A DNA stretch of 44,349 nucleotides from Brevinema andersonii (GCF_900112165.1 NZ_FOKY01000007.1:1-44349), one strand, 5' to 3'; counted from the stretch's first letter, positions 7,390-17,339 are shown. A program made the numbers and translations. The notes: generated by a model from the sequence alone, not told the origin.

Positions 7390-8976
7390 TTATATTTTAA
7401 ATAAACGTAATTTCTGTTCTAATGTCAGTGGTGGTAGATTTTTTTCACGAGCTAAAACAGCAATTCCTTCAACTTGGCTTTGACTATCCAAAATAGGAAT
7501 AATAAAAATTTCGGAAATATCACCTAAAATACTGTCCGAAAACAAACTATGAATATATTCTGAATTTTCAAGAGCTCCTGATATTATCAGTGCTTTTCCT
7601 TGAGATAGAAAATCTTGAAAAACAGGATCTGTCTGCGCAATGATAAATTCTTTGCCAAAATCTACTGCATTCTGAAATATACATAAGCCATCACTTAATG
7701 ATGCTAATGCTTGATGAGAAATATCAAATTCTTTACCCACTTTCTGCAAATGATTGCTAAATCTTTGTATTGGTGTTAACAGATTGTTTTGATTTTCTGT
7801 ATCCACAGGCATTGTAAAATCAGAAATATTAAAAACTGTTTCTGAATCATCTTTGAAATCAGGTAAATCAGTATTTTCTTGTTTTAAGAATTGGGATTCC
7901 GATGCCAGATATTCCTCTAAAACATCCACTGATTCAGAAGGTTCAGGGATGCTTATGTCTAAAGAATCATTTTCTGCTATTTCGTTAGGAATGGTAAATT
8001 CATTCTCGACATCATGATATAAAATGTCATTTTTTTCACTTTTTTCAAATTCTGATTCATCAAAATGAACATTTCCAAATTTTGTTCCATTATCAATCAT
8101 CTGAAAAGCAACCTCCTGTGGATATGTATTTCCGTTATTAATATCTTTAATTAGCTGTGAAATATCACTATCCTGAGAACTATCATTATTTAATGATTTT
8201 TTCTCATAAAAAAGCTTCCATAATAAAAATACCAATAAAAAAATAAAAAGTGTAGATAAAACAGGGGGAATATAAAAATCATTTCCAACAAAATAAACAA
8301 TACTCCCCAAAAACGGCATATTAAGTTTAAATCCAGTAACAGGTCCCGTCGAATTATTAGGATCTACAGCCATCACTTGTTCGTAAGAAACCCGGCTATT
8401 ATCAGTAATTATTAACCAGGAATCCATTTTTTTCCTCTTTACAAAATAACGGGAAATATCCAAACCATGAAACATAATTGTTGCAGGAAACTCAAACATT
8501 ATATATCCCTTATCCACAGAATTCAACGTATAAGGATTTTCATAGAACCCCAAAGCTACCAATACATCCCTATTAGGGAGAAAAAATATAAAGTTTGTTT
8601 TGATAGAGCGTGCTAATTCTAATATATGCGGAGTCATTATATTTCCAGCATCAGATATTCCATCAGTAGATAGGATTATTTTGCCTGAAGAATCAGTTAA
8701 TCGAATCCTTTGAATTTTATTAGATATAATATCCGGTACTATAATTCTTTGATTTGCAAATATTTCTCCCAAATATGCTGCATTAGTAAATTGGTAGATA
8801 TCTGAGGTACTTGTTTTAATATTTTGAGCTATTATATTAGCTTTTTTTAAGGCTTTTCTAGAAAAATGAAATTGACGTTCCCAAGAAACAATATAAGATT
8901 GTGTGATAAATTGAACACCTAAGAGTACTAAAATTAAAAATACAACAACCAATAACAATTTTTTACGCATAGACAT
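7390..8976 (-). CDS. Two-span membrane protein with external sensor-like and cytoplasmic GAF-like regions
   Basis: The approximately 528-aa protein has a membrane span at residues 7-24. An external region to about 245 follows, with a PAS/Cache-like look (RLTDSSGKIILSTDGISDAG). The second span is LSTLFIFLLVFLLWKLFY. An acidic low-complexity linker with many Asp/Glu/Ser residues covers about 270-400. The C-terminal 120 residues look GAF-like (ASLSDGLCIFQNAV, then IFIIPILDSQSQVEGIAVLA). No kinase, cyclase or methyl-accepting domain is present. Three ATG codons follow AGGAG; ATG 8976 or 8970 gives better spacing than 8979. It lies between PFOR and pyk, and function is unknown. Confidence 0.65.
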   Translation of the reverse strand: MSMRKKLLLVVVFLILVLLGVQFITQSYIVSWERQFHFSRKALKKANIIAQNIKTSTSDIYQFTNAAYLGEIFANQRIIVPDIISNKIQRIRLTDSSGKIILSTDGISDAGNIMTPHILELARSIKTNFIFFLPNRDVLVALGFYENPYTLNSVDKGYIMFEFPATIMFHGLDISRYFVKRKKMDSWLIITDNSRVSYEQVMAVDPNNSTGPVTGFKLNMPFLGSIVYFVGNDFYIPPVLSTLFIFLLVFLLWKLFYEKKSLNNDSSQDSDISQLIKDINNGNTYPQEVAFQMIDNGTKFGNVHFDESEFEKSEKNDILYHDVENEFTIPNEIAENDSLDISIPEPSESVDVLEEYLASESQFLKQENTDLPDFKDDSETVFNISDFTMPVDTENQNNLLTPIQRFSNHLQKVGKEFDISHQALASLSDGLCIFQNAVDFGKEFIIAQTDPVFQDFLSQGKALIISGALENSEYIHSLFSDSILGDISEIFIIPILDSQSQVEGIAVLAREKNLPPLTLEQKLRLFKI

Positions 8977-9044
8977 CATTCTCCTAAAAATGATAGGATA
9001 TTATAGCTGGAAATTTAAAAACAATCTACTTTTTTTTAAAATTT

Positions 9045-9073
9045 AATCCCTCCAATAAATAATGGAGGGATTA
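9045..9073 (-). terminator. Probable terminator downstream of PFOR
   Basis: AATCCCTCCA and TGGAGGGATT form a ten-pair stem around a short AT loop just after the PFOR stop codon. The T-run on the minus strand is interrupted, so termination may be partial. Confidence 0.6.
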
Positions 9074-9075
9074 AA

Positions 9076-12000
9076 CTAAATTGTATCAGAAAAATTCATT
9101 TCTGCTAATCGCTTGTAATGTCGATAGAGATGTTTAGCTTGAGATTCGGCTTCATCAAACAATTCTTTTGCACGTTGCGGAAATTCTCTTCCAAGTGCAC
9201 TAAAACGAATTTCATGCCCTATAAATTGCTTAAATAATTCAAAATTTGGCTCTTTGGAATCCAATTGAAAGGGATTTTTACCTTCTAATTCTAATAAAGG
9301 ATTATAACGCCACAAATGCCAGTATCCTGAATCTACAGCCAATTTTTCCTCCGCTTGCGCATCTTTTAAGCCTCCTTTAATACCATGCGCTATACAAGGT
9401 GAATATGCAATCACTAATGAAGGACCAGGATATGCCTCTGCCTCCTGCAAAACTTTAAGTGTATGAGCTTTATTAGCACCCATAGCAATCTGAGCCACAT
9501 AAACATGCCCATAAGTTGCCATCATAAGACCTAAATTTTTCTTACGACCATCTTTACCAGAACGAGCAAATTGTGCCTGAGCTCCTAAAGGTGTTGATTT
9601 TGATGCCTGACCACCAGTATTTGAATAAACTTCTGTATCAACTACTAACATATTAACATTTTCATGCAGGGATAAAACATGATCCACCCCCTGAAAACCA
9701 ATATCATAAGCCCATCCATCGCCACCAAAAATCCACATCGAAGGTTTGACTAGAAAGTCTTCAAGTTTTTCAATTTCTTTCGCAATCTCAGAATTTTCTG
9801 ATTTTAAACACTCTTGTAATTTTGCCGTAACTTCACGTGTTTTTTGATCATCATCTCTAAAATCAAGCCATTCTTGAAATACTGCTTTTGCTCTCGGTGA
9901 AACCAAATCTTCTGATATAGCATTTTCAACAAGTGCTACCGCTCGAGCACGGATTTTACCACGTGCTACATGCATTCCCAAACCAAATTCAGCATTATCT
10001 TCAAACAAAGAATTTGCCCATGAAGGTCCATGACCTTCGTCGTTAGCAGTGTATGGAGATGAAGGCATCGAAGCTCCATAAATTGACGTACATCCTGTTG
10101 TATTTGCTATCATCATGCGATCACCAAATAATTGCGTCACCAATTTTAAATATGGTGTTTCACCACATCCAGGACACGCAGAATGAAATTCAAATAGAGG
10201 TGTTTCAAACTGTACCGCTTTGGCATTATTTTTACCAAAAGGATTTTTCGGCTTGACATGCTTAAAGAGCCAATCATAATTAATTTGTTCTTTTTCCTGA
10301 GTCGCAATTTCCTTCATTTGCAGGGCTTTGACTCCTCCTTTTCCAGGACAAACTTCAACACAAGCTGAACAACCCGTACAATCCGCCACCGAAACAGAAA
10401 TACGATAATCTAAATCAGTCGCACCAACAGCTGCTAAAGTTTGCATCGCAGGCATTGTTTGTTTTTCTTCAGCATTAATTAAAAATGGGCGAATAACAGC
10501 ATGAGGACATACAAAAGCACACTGATTACATTGAATACAGTTATCTTCTATCCATTCAGGAACAATATCGGAAACATAACGTTTTTCATATTTGGTAGTA
10601 CCAGCAACCATCGTACCGTCCGCATAATCACTGAAAGCACTTACTGGTAAAGAATCTCCATTCAAGCTGTTGACTGCTGAAGCAATAATTTTAACAAAAT
10701 CAGGAGCATTTTCATTCACCAACATATCAAAACTACCATCGAGATCTTTCCACTCAGGCTTGGGTTCAATTTTAATAAGATCACTGACACCTCTATCAAT
10801 AGCATCATAATTCAATTTGACAATATCATCACCTTTACGTCCGTAAGCTTTTTTGACACTGGCTTTCATATATTCAACTGCTTCTGCATAAGGGATAACT
10901 TCCGATAATTTAAAAAAGGCAGCTTGTAATATAGTATTAGAACGCCGCCCCAGTCCTACTTCACGAGCTACTCGAGTTGCATCAATAATGTAAAAATTAA
11001 TATTATGTTCAGCAATATACTTTTTAAGATGATTGGGCATTTTTTCATCAATTTCTTCCGGAGTCCAAGATGTGTTCAATAAAAAAATACCGCCATCTCG
11101 AAGCCCTTTAAGCATGTCATATTTGTAGACATAAGAAGGTAGGGAGCATCCCACAAAATGCGGTGTCTCCACAAGATAAGGCATCCTAATAGGATTTTTT
11201 CCAAAACGAAGATGCGAAACCGTATAGCCACCGCTTTTTTTAGAATCATAATCAAAATAGGCCTGTACATTAAGATCTGTATTATCTCCAATAATACTAA
11301 TAGAACTCTTATTAGCACTGACTGTACCATCAGATCCTATACCGTAAAATTTACACTCTATAATACCATCAGGAACAATATCTATTTCTTCTATAATCGG
11401 CAATGATAAGAAAGTAACATCATCTACGATCCCGATAGTAAAACGATTTTTAGGTTCCGTTTGATCAAGATTTTCGTAAACAGCGACAATTTGCTGCGGC
11501 GTTGTATCTTTTGATGACAACCCATAACGTCCTCCAACGATCAAAGGAGCATTTGCCTGATCATATAAAGCAGAACGTACATCCAAGTATAAAGGTTCAC
11601 CAATTGAACCATTTTCTTTAGTACGATCAAGCACAGCAATTTTTTTCACAGTTTTCGGAATGGCATTAAGAAATGCAGCAGTTGGAAATGGTCTATAAAG
11701 GTGCACACCAACAACCCCTACTTTCTGCCCTTGTTTGCTTAAATAATCAATAGTTGATTTAATAGTGTCCACCACAGATCCCATTGCAACAATAATTTTC
11801 TCTGCATCTTCTGCACCATAATATTCTACGGTAGACAATTTACGCCCTGTAACTGCTGAAACTTGCTCCATAACTTCTTCAACAAGTGCCGGTAAATTAT
11901 CATAATAAGAATTACTAGCTTCTCTGGCCTGAAAGAAAATATCCGGAGTTTGAGCTGATCCTCGGGTTACAGGATGATTCGGACTCAGCGCACGACCACG

Positions 12001-12609
12001 GAATTCCTCTAGTGCTTTGAAATCATATAGTTTTTTAAAATCTTCATTTTCTAAAACTTTAATCTTTTGAATTTCATGGGAAATCCTATATCCTTCAAAA
12101 AAATGGACAAAAGGTACTCGTGACTTGATAGTAACAAGATGTGCAACTAAAGCATGATCATGGGCTTCTTGCACATTATTCGATGCTAACAATGCAAAAC
12201 CTGTTTGACGGCATGCCATAACATCACTATGATCACCATAAATAGATAAAGCATGAGTAGCTACAGTTCGTGCAGCAACATGAAACACAGCAGGCAACAA
12301 TTCCCCCGCCATTTTATACATATTTGGAATCATCAGTAAGAGACCTTGAGATGCAGTAAAAGTCGATGTTAACGCCCCGGCTTGTAAAGAGCCATGTACA
12401 GCACCAGCAGCACCGGCTTCGGATTCCATTTCTATCACACGAACAGTATCCCCAAAAATATTTTGATTCCCCATTGCAGACCATGTATCACATAATTCTG
12501 CCATAGGTGTCGACGGACTGATCGGATAAATAGCAGCTATTTCGCTGAAAGCATAGGCTACATAGGCAGCAGCCATATTTCCGTCCATTGTCATCATTTT
12601 ACTGGGCAT
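9076..12609 (-). CDS. nifJ: Pyruvate:ferredoxin (flavodoxin) oxidoreductase
   Basis: This single-chain enzyme splits pyruvate with CoA into acetyl-CoA and CO2 and passes electrons to ferredoxin. At 1177 aa it has the full homodimeric domain set. The N-terminal domain carries YPISPSTPMAELCD. Two [4Fe-4S] motifs lie near residue 690 (CIQCNQCAFVCP) and 745 (CTGCSACVEVCP). CPGCGETPY gives ligands for the proximal cluster, and GGDGWAYDIG with VYSNTGGQASKS binds TPP and Mg near 960-1000. AGGAGG precedes ATG 12609. It lies 35 bp after recR on the same strand, so readthrough from the dnaX operon is likely. Its TPP need links it to the thiamin-precursor transporter nearby. Confidence 0.97.
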   Translation of the reverse strand: MPSKMMTMDGNMAAAYVAYAFSEIAAIYPISPSTPMAELCDTWSAMGNQNIFGDTVRVIEMESEAGAAGAVHGSLQAGALTSTFTASQGLLLMIPNMYKMAGELLPAVFHVAARTVATHALSIYGDHSDVMACRQTGFALLASNNVQEAHDHALVAHLVTIKSRVPFVHFFEGYRISHEIQKIKVLENEDFKKLYDFKALEEFRGRALSPNHPVTRGSAQTPDIFFQAREASNSYYDNLPALVEEVMEQVSAVTGRKLSTVEYYGAEDAEKIIVAMGSVVDTIKSTIDYLSKQGQKVGVVGVHLYRPFPTAAFLNAIPKTVKKIAVLDRTKENGSIGEPLYLDVRSALYDQANAPLIVGGRYGLSSKDTTPQQIVAVYENLDQTEPKNRFTIGIVDDVTFLSLPIIEEIDIVPDGIIECKFYGIGSDGTVSANKSSISIIGDNTDLNVQAYFDYDSKKSGGYTVSHLRFGKNPIRMPYLVETPHFVGCSLPSYVYKYDMLKGLRDGGIFLLNTSWTPEEIDEKMPNHLKKYIAEHNINFYIIDATRVAREVGLGRRSNTILQAAFFKLSEVIPYAEAVEYMKASVKKAYGRKGDDIVKLNYDAIDRGVSDLIKIEPKPEWKDLDGSFDMLVNENAPDFVKIIASAVNSLNGDSLPVSAFSDYADGTMVAGTTKYEKRYVSDIVPEWIEDNCIQCNQCAFVCPHAVIRPFLINAEEKQTMPAMQTLAAVGATDLDYRISVSVADCTGCSACVEVCPGKGGVKALQMKEIATQEKEQINYDWLFKHVKPKNPFGKNNAKAVQFETPLFEFHSACPGCGETPYLKLVTQLFGDRMMIANTTGCTSIYGASMPSSPYTANDEGHGPSWANSLFEDNAEFGLGMHVARGKIRARAVALVENAISEDLVSPRAKAVFQEWLDFRDDDQKTREVTAKLQECLKSENSEIAKEIEKLEDFLVKPSMWIFGGDGWAYDIGFQGVDHVLSLHENVNMLVVDTEVYSNTGGQASKSTPLGAQAQFARSGKDGRKKNLGLMMATYGHVYVAQIAMGANKAHTLKVLQEAEAYPGPSLVIAYSPCIAHGIKGGLKDAQAEEKLAVDSGYWHLWRYNPLLELEGKNPFQLDSKEPNFELFKQFIGHEIRFSALGREFPQRAKELFDEAESQAKHLYRHYKRLAEMNFSDTI

Positions 12610-12644
12610 AAGCGCCTCCTATAACTATAGTTTTAATCACAAAA

Positions 12645-13244
12645 TTAAAAATTTTCCCGTCCTTTAAAAGCCTCAGCTAAACTTCTTTTCCCTGCAAAGC
12701 GTATGCTAGTACCAACAGAAAGTCCCCTAGCTAAACTTGTTACTTTTATATTCTGATCAACTAATAACTCTTTGATATACATTGCTGTCACGTCAGCTTC
12801 TGTTGTGGTACCAAGTGCAATAATAATTTCTTTAATCTCTTGCTCTCGGACTATATTTTTTAGTTTATCAAACGGTAGATCAGAAATTGTTTTTCCTTCT
12901 AACGGTGAAATAACACCACCTAAAATAAAATACTTCCCCTTATAAGCTCCTGAAGCCTCAATATCCAGAATATCCAATTGCGCTTCAACAATACAAATAC
13001 TCAAAGCATCACGAGTAGGATCCGAGCAAAACTCACAATAAGTATTACCCGATTCTATAAAATAGCCACAAAAATCACAAATATCAATAGAATTTTGTAA
13101 ATTTGTTAAAATGCTACCTAATTCAGGAGCAAGACCTCTACCATCTGTTACAAACCATACTGCTAATTTTTCGGCACTTTTAGGGCCAATATGAGGCATT
13201 TTTCCTAATAGTTTTGCCAACTTAAGAATAGGCAACGGAAGCAT
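12645..13244 (-). CDS. recR: Recombination mediator RecR
   Basis: The 199-aa protein acts with RecF/RecO to load RecA at gaps. It has the helix-hairpin-helix start (LGKMPHIGPKSAEKLA), a four-Cys zinc site (CDFC...CEFC), and a Toprim domain (SICIVEAQLDILDIEASG). The C-terminal Walker-B-like part (VTSLARGLSVGTSIRFAGKRS) completes the family pattern. Length is typical. It follows ybaB by 3 bp in the conserved dnaX-ybaB-recR order. Confidence 0.96.
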   Translation of the reverse strand: MLPLPILKLAKLLGKMPHIGPKSAEKLAVWFVTDGRGLAPELGSILTNLQNSIDICDFCGYFIESGNTYCEFCSDPTRDALSICIVEAQLDILDIEASGAYKGKYFILGGVISPLEGKTISDLPFDKLKNIVREQEIKEIIIALGTTTEADVTAMYIKELLVDQNIKVTSLARGLSVGTSIRFAGKRSLAEAFKGRENF

Positions 13245-13247
13245 AAA

Positions 13248-13559
13248 TTATTTCCCAGGCTGAAGCAGAGATGCTAATGGAGAATTTTTAAAATTCTTTT
13301 TCTGAATTCCTTCTAATTCTTTTATAGCTGCTTTCATAGCATCTTTAACATACTTCGCTAAATCGTCTTTATTGAGCTTCATTGCTTCATCAGAGAATTC
13401 TAAATGCTTAATTGACCGCTCGCCATCTATTGTAATTTTCACATAATCTTTTTTAGAAGATGCTCTTATGCGCATTGCTTCTAATTCTTTCTTATAAGAA
13501 TTCATTTGTTCGCGCATTTTCATCATATCTTTTATATTATCAAAAGGTCCCATGATCAT
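13248..13559 (-). CDS. ybaB: YbaB/EbfC nucleoid-associated protein
   Basis: The 103-aa protein is the small DNA-binding partner usually encoded between dnaX and recR. A charged coiled helix (MMKMREQMNSYKKELEAMR) is followed by the beta hairpin VKITIDGERSIKHLEFSDE and a second long helix (KYVKDAMKAAIKELEGIQ). In Borrelia this family (EbfC) binds promoters and remodels the nucleoid. It starts 11 bp after dnaX with an AGGAG site. Confidence 0.92.
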   Translation of the reverse strand: MIMGPFDNIKDMMKMREQMNSYKKELEAMRIRASSKKDYVKITIDGERSIKHLEFSDEAMKLNKDDLAKYVKDAMKAAIKELEGIQKKNFKNSPLASLLQPGK

Positions 13560-13570
13560 TCTCCTTATTT

Positions 13571-14887
13571 TTATGAAATATCAAACAATTGACGGATAAT
13601 ATTTTCTGCACTGTTCGGATCGGAAGTTGACATACTATCAGGCTTATTCTCTTTAACAGGCTGAGGTTTAATATCCTCCTGCATACGTGTTGATAAATTT
13701 GTATTAACAGCCATTGTATTGCTTAATGATTCTTTAACCGGTATAGGCTTGTGATTTAAAATACGAAATATTTCCTGTCTTAATTCACTTAATGAAATTC
13801 TATTTCTAAAGTCCACCATTTTTAATAATGTGCTTTCTATCCAAAAACGTTCTCCCGATTCTTTTCTTAGAGTATCGTATAACTCTAACGCAAGATCTAA
13901 CAATGTCAGTATATTTTTTTCGGAACACTCAGCAAATGTTTCCTGAAGTACTACACACATCTCTGGACTAAAATCTAATAAAGCTGATCCTATCGGTACT
14001 TTCTTTACCAACAATGCATTGCGCAAAAACTTTACTAAATTCTCTGCAAACGATATTCCACCACCAACTTCTGCTAAGTAAGTGTTTAATTGCTCTAGTA
14101 TTGCAACAATATCTGCCCCTAAAACTGCTTTTATGATTTGCAGAAAATATAATATGTCAGGAATTCCTAAAATTTCTCTGACAGCTTCAAGAGTAAGATT
14201 ACCTTGAGAATAAAGAGCTACTTGATCAAAAATTGTTTGAGAATCACGCATAGATCCATCACCAGCACGTGCAATTTCTTCTAAGGCAGATAATTGAAAT
14301 TCATAGCCTTCAGCAATAGAAATCTGAGAAAGCCTTTCAACTACGACTTCAAGAGGTATCTTTTTTAAGATATAATGTTGGCAGCGAGAACGGATAGTTG
14401 GTAAAATTTTACTTGATTCTGTAGTTGCAAGCATAAAAATAACATGCATAGGAGGTTCTTCCAACACTTTAAGCAAGGCATTAGAAGCTTCCTTTGTAAG
14501 CATATGAACTTCATCAATAATAAAAATTTTATATTTAAGCGATAGAGGAGTATAAACAGCATTATCTCTGATTTCACGAATTTGTTCAATACCTCTATTT
14601 GATGCTCCGTCTATCTCTCGTACATCCAATGATTGGCCAGAAGCAATTTCAATACATGCTGGACATTGCCCACAAACTTTGGGACTCTCTACACAATTCA
14701 ATACTTTTGCTAAAATACGTGCAGTACTTGTCTTACCTACCCCTCTAGGCCCTGAAAACAAATATGCATGAGATAACCTGCTGCTCAGCACGGCATTCGA
14801 TAACGCTGTGACAACATGTTCTTGACCAATAACTTGACTAAAATCTTGAGGACGCCATTTACGGGCTGTCACTTGGTAACCGGACAT
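13571..14887 (-). CDS. dnaX: DNA polymerase III clamp-loader subunit (short, gamma-like DnaX)
   Basis: The AAA+ clamp-loader ATPase has a Walker A GPRGVGKTSTA (near residue 46). A zinc module CVESPKVCGQCPAC follows, then Walker B IIDEVHML, sensor 1 LATTE and the SRC arginine-finger motif RSRCQH. Domain III follows to about residue 360. The remaining 80 residues are a low-complexity tail, so the tau-specific domains that bind polymerase and helicase appear to be missing. At 438 aa it is much shorter than full tau proteins (about 560-640 aa). It heads the dnaX-ybaB-recR operon. Confidence 0.95.
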   Translation of the reverse strand: MSGYQVTARKWRPQDFSQVIGQEHVVTALSNAVLSSRLSHAYLFSGPRGVGKTSTARILAKVLNCVESPKVCGQCPACIEIASGQSLDVREIDGASNRGIEQIREIRDNAVYTPLSLKYKIFIIDEVHMLTKEASNALLKVLEEPPMHVIFMLATTESSKILPTIRSRCQHYILKKIPLEVVVERLSQISIAEGYEFQLSALEEIARAGDGSMRDSQTIFDQVALYSQGNLTLEAVREILGIPDILYFLQIIKAVLGADIVAILEQLNTYLAEVGGGISFAENLVKFLRNALLVKKVPIGSALLDFSPEMCVVLQETFAECSEKNILTLLDLALELYDTLRKESGERFWIESTLLKMVDFRNRISLSELRQEIFRILNHKPIPVKESLSNTMAVNTNLSTRMQEDIKPQPVKENKPDSMSTSDPNSAENIIRQLFDIS

Positions 14888-14950
14888 AATACACCCATTT
14901 AAATTTCAATATATTATCGATTATTTATTTGAAAAATTCAATCTTTTCTT

Positions 14951-16769
14951 TTATTTATTTAACAACTCTTCTAGAGAGCGTATTACCGGCTTTTGCACAA
15001 AATGTGTATGTAATAAATGATGAGCCCATTCACCAAGTGGTTTATCAATACATTCTCTGCACATTTGCTGGATCATAGGATTGGTATGAGAACGTCGCCT
15101 TTTGGAATTTTTATCATCCACTATAAAGATCAGCAATATGCTTTTGACGTGCAATTTCGGAATCCGCAACATAAGGTTGCCCACCGCCACCAATACATCC
15201 TCCGTAACACGCCATTATTTTATTAAATCATAAAGAAGTGGTTCACCTTTGGCTTTTGCATCCTCAACTTCATTGAGTATGGCCTTAACATTCTGAATGC
15301 CGTGTACAACTGCAACACGTACTTCTCGATCTTTTATGTTGATAGTGACTACCTTATTCTTTACAAGTCCTCGTGCTTCTTGAAATTCAACAGCTGAATC
15401 AGGCAAATCTTCATTAAAAATATAATAATATGCTGTCCGTAATGCAGATTCCAGAACCCCTCCTGTTACACCAAAAATGGGTCCAGTCCCTGAATATTCA
15501 CCCATTAATTGATCTGCTTCTTCCTCAGGAAGATTGAGAAAATCAATACCTAATTCACGAACCATACGTGCTAATTCTCTAGTAGTAATCACAATATCAA
15601 CATCAACATACCCATTGACAAACATATCTTTGTGACACCCAATTTCATATTTCTTAGATGTACAAGGCATCACAGAAACAACATGAACCTTAGCCGGATC
15701 AATATTTTCACGTTCTGCATAGTAAGATTTGACCATTGCCCCAAACATCTGATGCGAAGATTTAGACGAAGATAAATTTTCTATAGTATTGGAATAATAT
15801 TTTTCACAGTAGTCCACCCAAGACGGGCAACAACTGGTAATAACAGGAAGTTTTTGGGGTTCATTCACAAATCGATGGGTAAATTCTGGCACTTCTTCCA
15901 TAATGGTAATATCAGCACCAAAATTGGTATCAAAAATTTTATCGAATCCCAAACACCGTAGCACCGCATAAATTTTGCCGGTTACCAAAGTACCTGCTTT
16001 CAGCCCAAATTCTTCTCCAAAAGCTACCCTAACTGCCGGCGCAATTTGTACAACTGTATGGATTTCAGGATCATCTAGTGTTTCCCAAACTCCATGGATA
16101 TGATCTTTTTCATAAGTACCTGCTACCGGACAATGTGCTGTACATCCACACTTAACACATGGAGTTTCTTCTAAAGTTAGTCCTCCAATAGCACGGATCT
16201 GAGTCGTATGTTCCATATCACCAACTTCTAACGCCTCAATTTGTTGCAATACCTTACAAGCCACCACACAATACCCACATTTTATACATTTATTGGGATT
16301 AATATGAATAGAAATACTACTGCTATCATGTTCAACATTCATAGGCTTTGAAATATATGGAATTTCCCTAATATTCACTTTTGCCACAAGTGCTTGAAGT
16401 TCGCACCGTGTATTTCGGATGCAAGCAAGACATTCTAAAGGATGGTTTGCTAAAATCAATTGAAGAGCTGTTTTACGGGCTTTTTTGCATTCTTTGTCTT
16501 CCGTAGAAATATCCATTCCAGGAGCAGTTTTCATAAGACACGAACGAAATACTTTTCCAGTTGCATCATTTTTGACGATGCAAAGGCCCCTGGATCCAAC
16601 CCCCGAAGTCCCGGCTCGATAAAAATCTGCATGATAAAACATAAACGCGGAATTTCTATACCAGCTGCATCAGCCGCTGCAATAACAGGAACTCCTTTTT
16701 GTGTCTGAATTTGGCGTCCATTAATAGTGATATTATTAATTCTTCTTTATCTTTTATTTCTTCTGCCAT
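14951..16769 (-). pseudogene. Frameshifted [FeFe]-hydrogenase large subunit (HydA)
   Basis: Start ATG 16769 (GAGG 8 bp upstream); the remains would encode about 606 aa. The order matches modular HydA: a 2Fe-2S domain (NITINGRQIQTQKG, AAGIEIPRLC), a His-Cys cluster motif (HPLECLAC...CELQ), two 4Fe-4S motifs and the H-cluster motifs TSCCPSW, MPCTSKK and MACYGGCIGGGGQP. The reading frame breaks at about 16733, 16637, 15219 and 15122. Three breaks are repaired by adding one base and the last by removing one. The second 4Fe-4S motif has lost a residue (CVKCGCTAHCP, expected CxxCxxCxxxCP), and one 2Fe-2S Cys region is altered. The long intact part (15215-16642, 475 codons) stops before the third H-cluster motif, so its product could not hold the cofactor. 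Confidence 0.88.
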
Positions 16770-16779
16770 AGCATTTTCC

Positions 16780-16978
16780 TCAACTAAATACTATCGCTCT
16801 CTGTGGGAAAACAGCCACACATGCATCGCAGCGGTAGCATTTTTCCTGATTAATTATATGTACGCCCTTGTCCACCTGATATCGCCTTTACTGAACAAAC
16901 AAGCACACACCGTACAGTTTCTTCATGAGCACATACATCACATGGATTAGTGTTTATTTCAAACTTAGGCAACTCCAT
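16780..16978 (-). pseudogene. Frameshifted dicluster ferredoxin-like relic of the hydrogenase operon
   Basis: From ATG 16978 the frame reads MELPKFEINTNPCDVCAHEE and then CVLVCSVKAI before a stop near 16850. A neighbouring frame continues INQEKCYRCDACVAVFPQRA to TGA 16780. Joined, they form a dicluster ferredoxin domain of the sort found at the C-terminus of HydB/NuoF-type subunits. The last cluster has VFP where CP is expected, so one iron-sulfur ligand is lost. It lies 11 bp before the hydA start and belonged to the same operon. Confidence 0.7.
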
Positions 16979-17339
16979 AAATAGATGTACAGAATCTTTT
17001 TATTAATCATTGCATGAATATCTTCTTTAAAATATTTTAATACAGACTGCACCAAATAAGGTGAAACCAAACCCAAACGGCACAAACTGGATGTCAACAT
17101 CAAATGATTAATTTCTTCTAGACGCTCGATATCATGATGTGTAGCCTAACCTTCTACAAACTTATGCAAAAGCAGATTCCATTCTTTAGTACCATAACCA
17201 CAAGGCACACACTTCCCGCAAAACTCAAGAGAACAAATTTCTGCATATTTTTTTTTAAAATATCTATTGTTGTCCCCGGCTCAGGCAACCGGACATCATA
17301 AGGAACACTAGTACTACGAACCGTTACAGCTATTTTTCC
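16954..17339 (-). pseudogene. NuoF/HydB-like remnant, truncated with an internal stop
   Basis: The frame from 17339 contains GTTIDILKKKYAEICSLEF and then CGKCVPCGYGTKEWNLL, followed by an in-frame TAG at 17146-17148. It continues as DIERLEEINHLMLTSSLCRL and VLKYFKEDIHAMINKK. CGKCxPC plus the later SLC is the [4Fe-4S] signature of NuoF-type diaphorase subunits. The flavin and NADH domains, and most of the link between the soluble ligand-binding beta-grasp part and the cluster, are gone. It is the upstream gene of the decayed hydrogenase operon. Upstream, 17341-17482 shows no gene. Confidence 0.7.

Noticed and set aside
15110-15225. Programmed ribosomal frameshifting in hydA
   Set aside because: Breaks also occur at 16733 and 16637, a residue is missing from a cluster motif and the upstream subunit has a stop codon. 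Decay explains all of these together.
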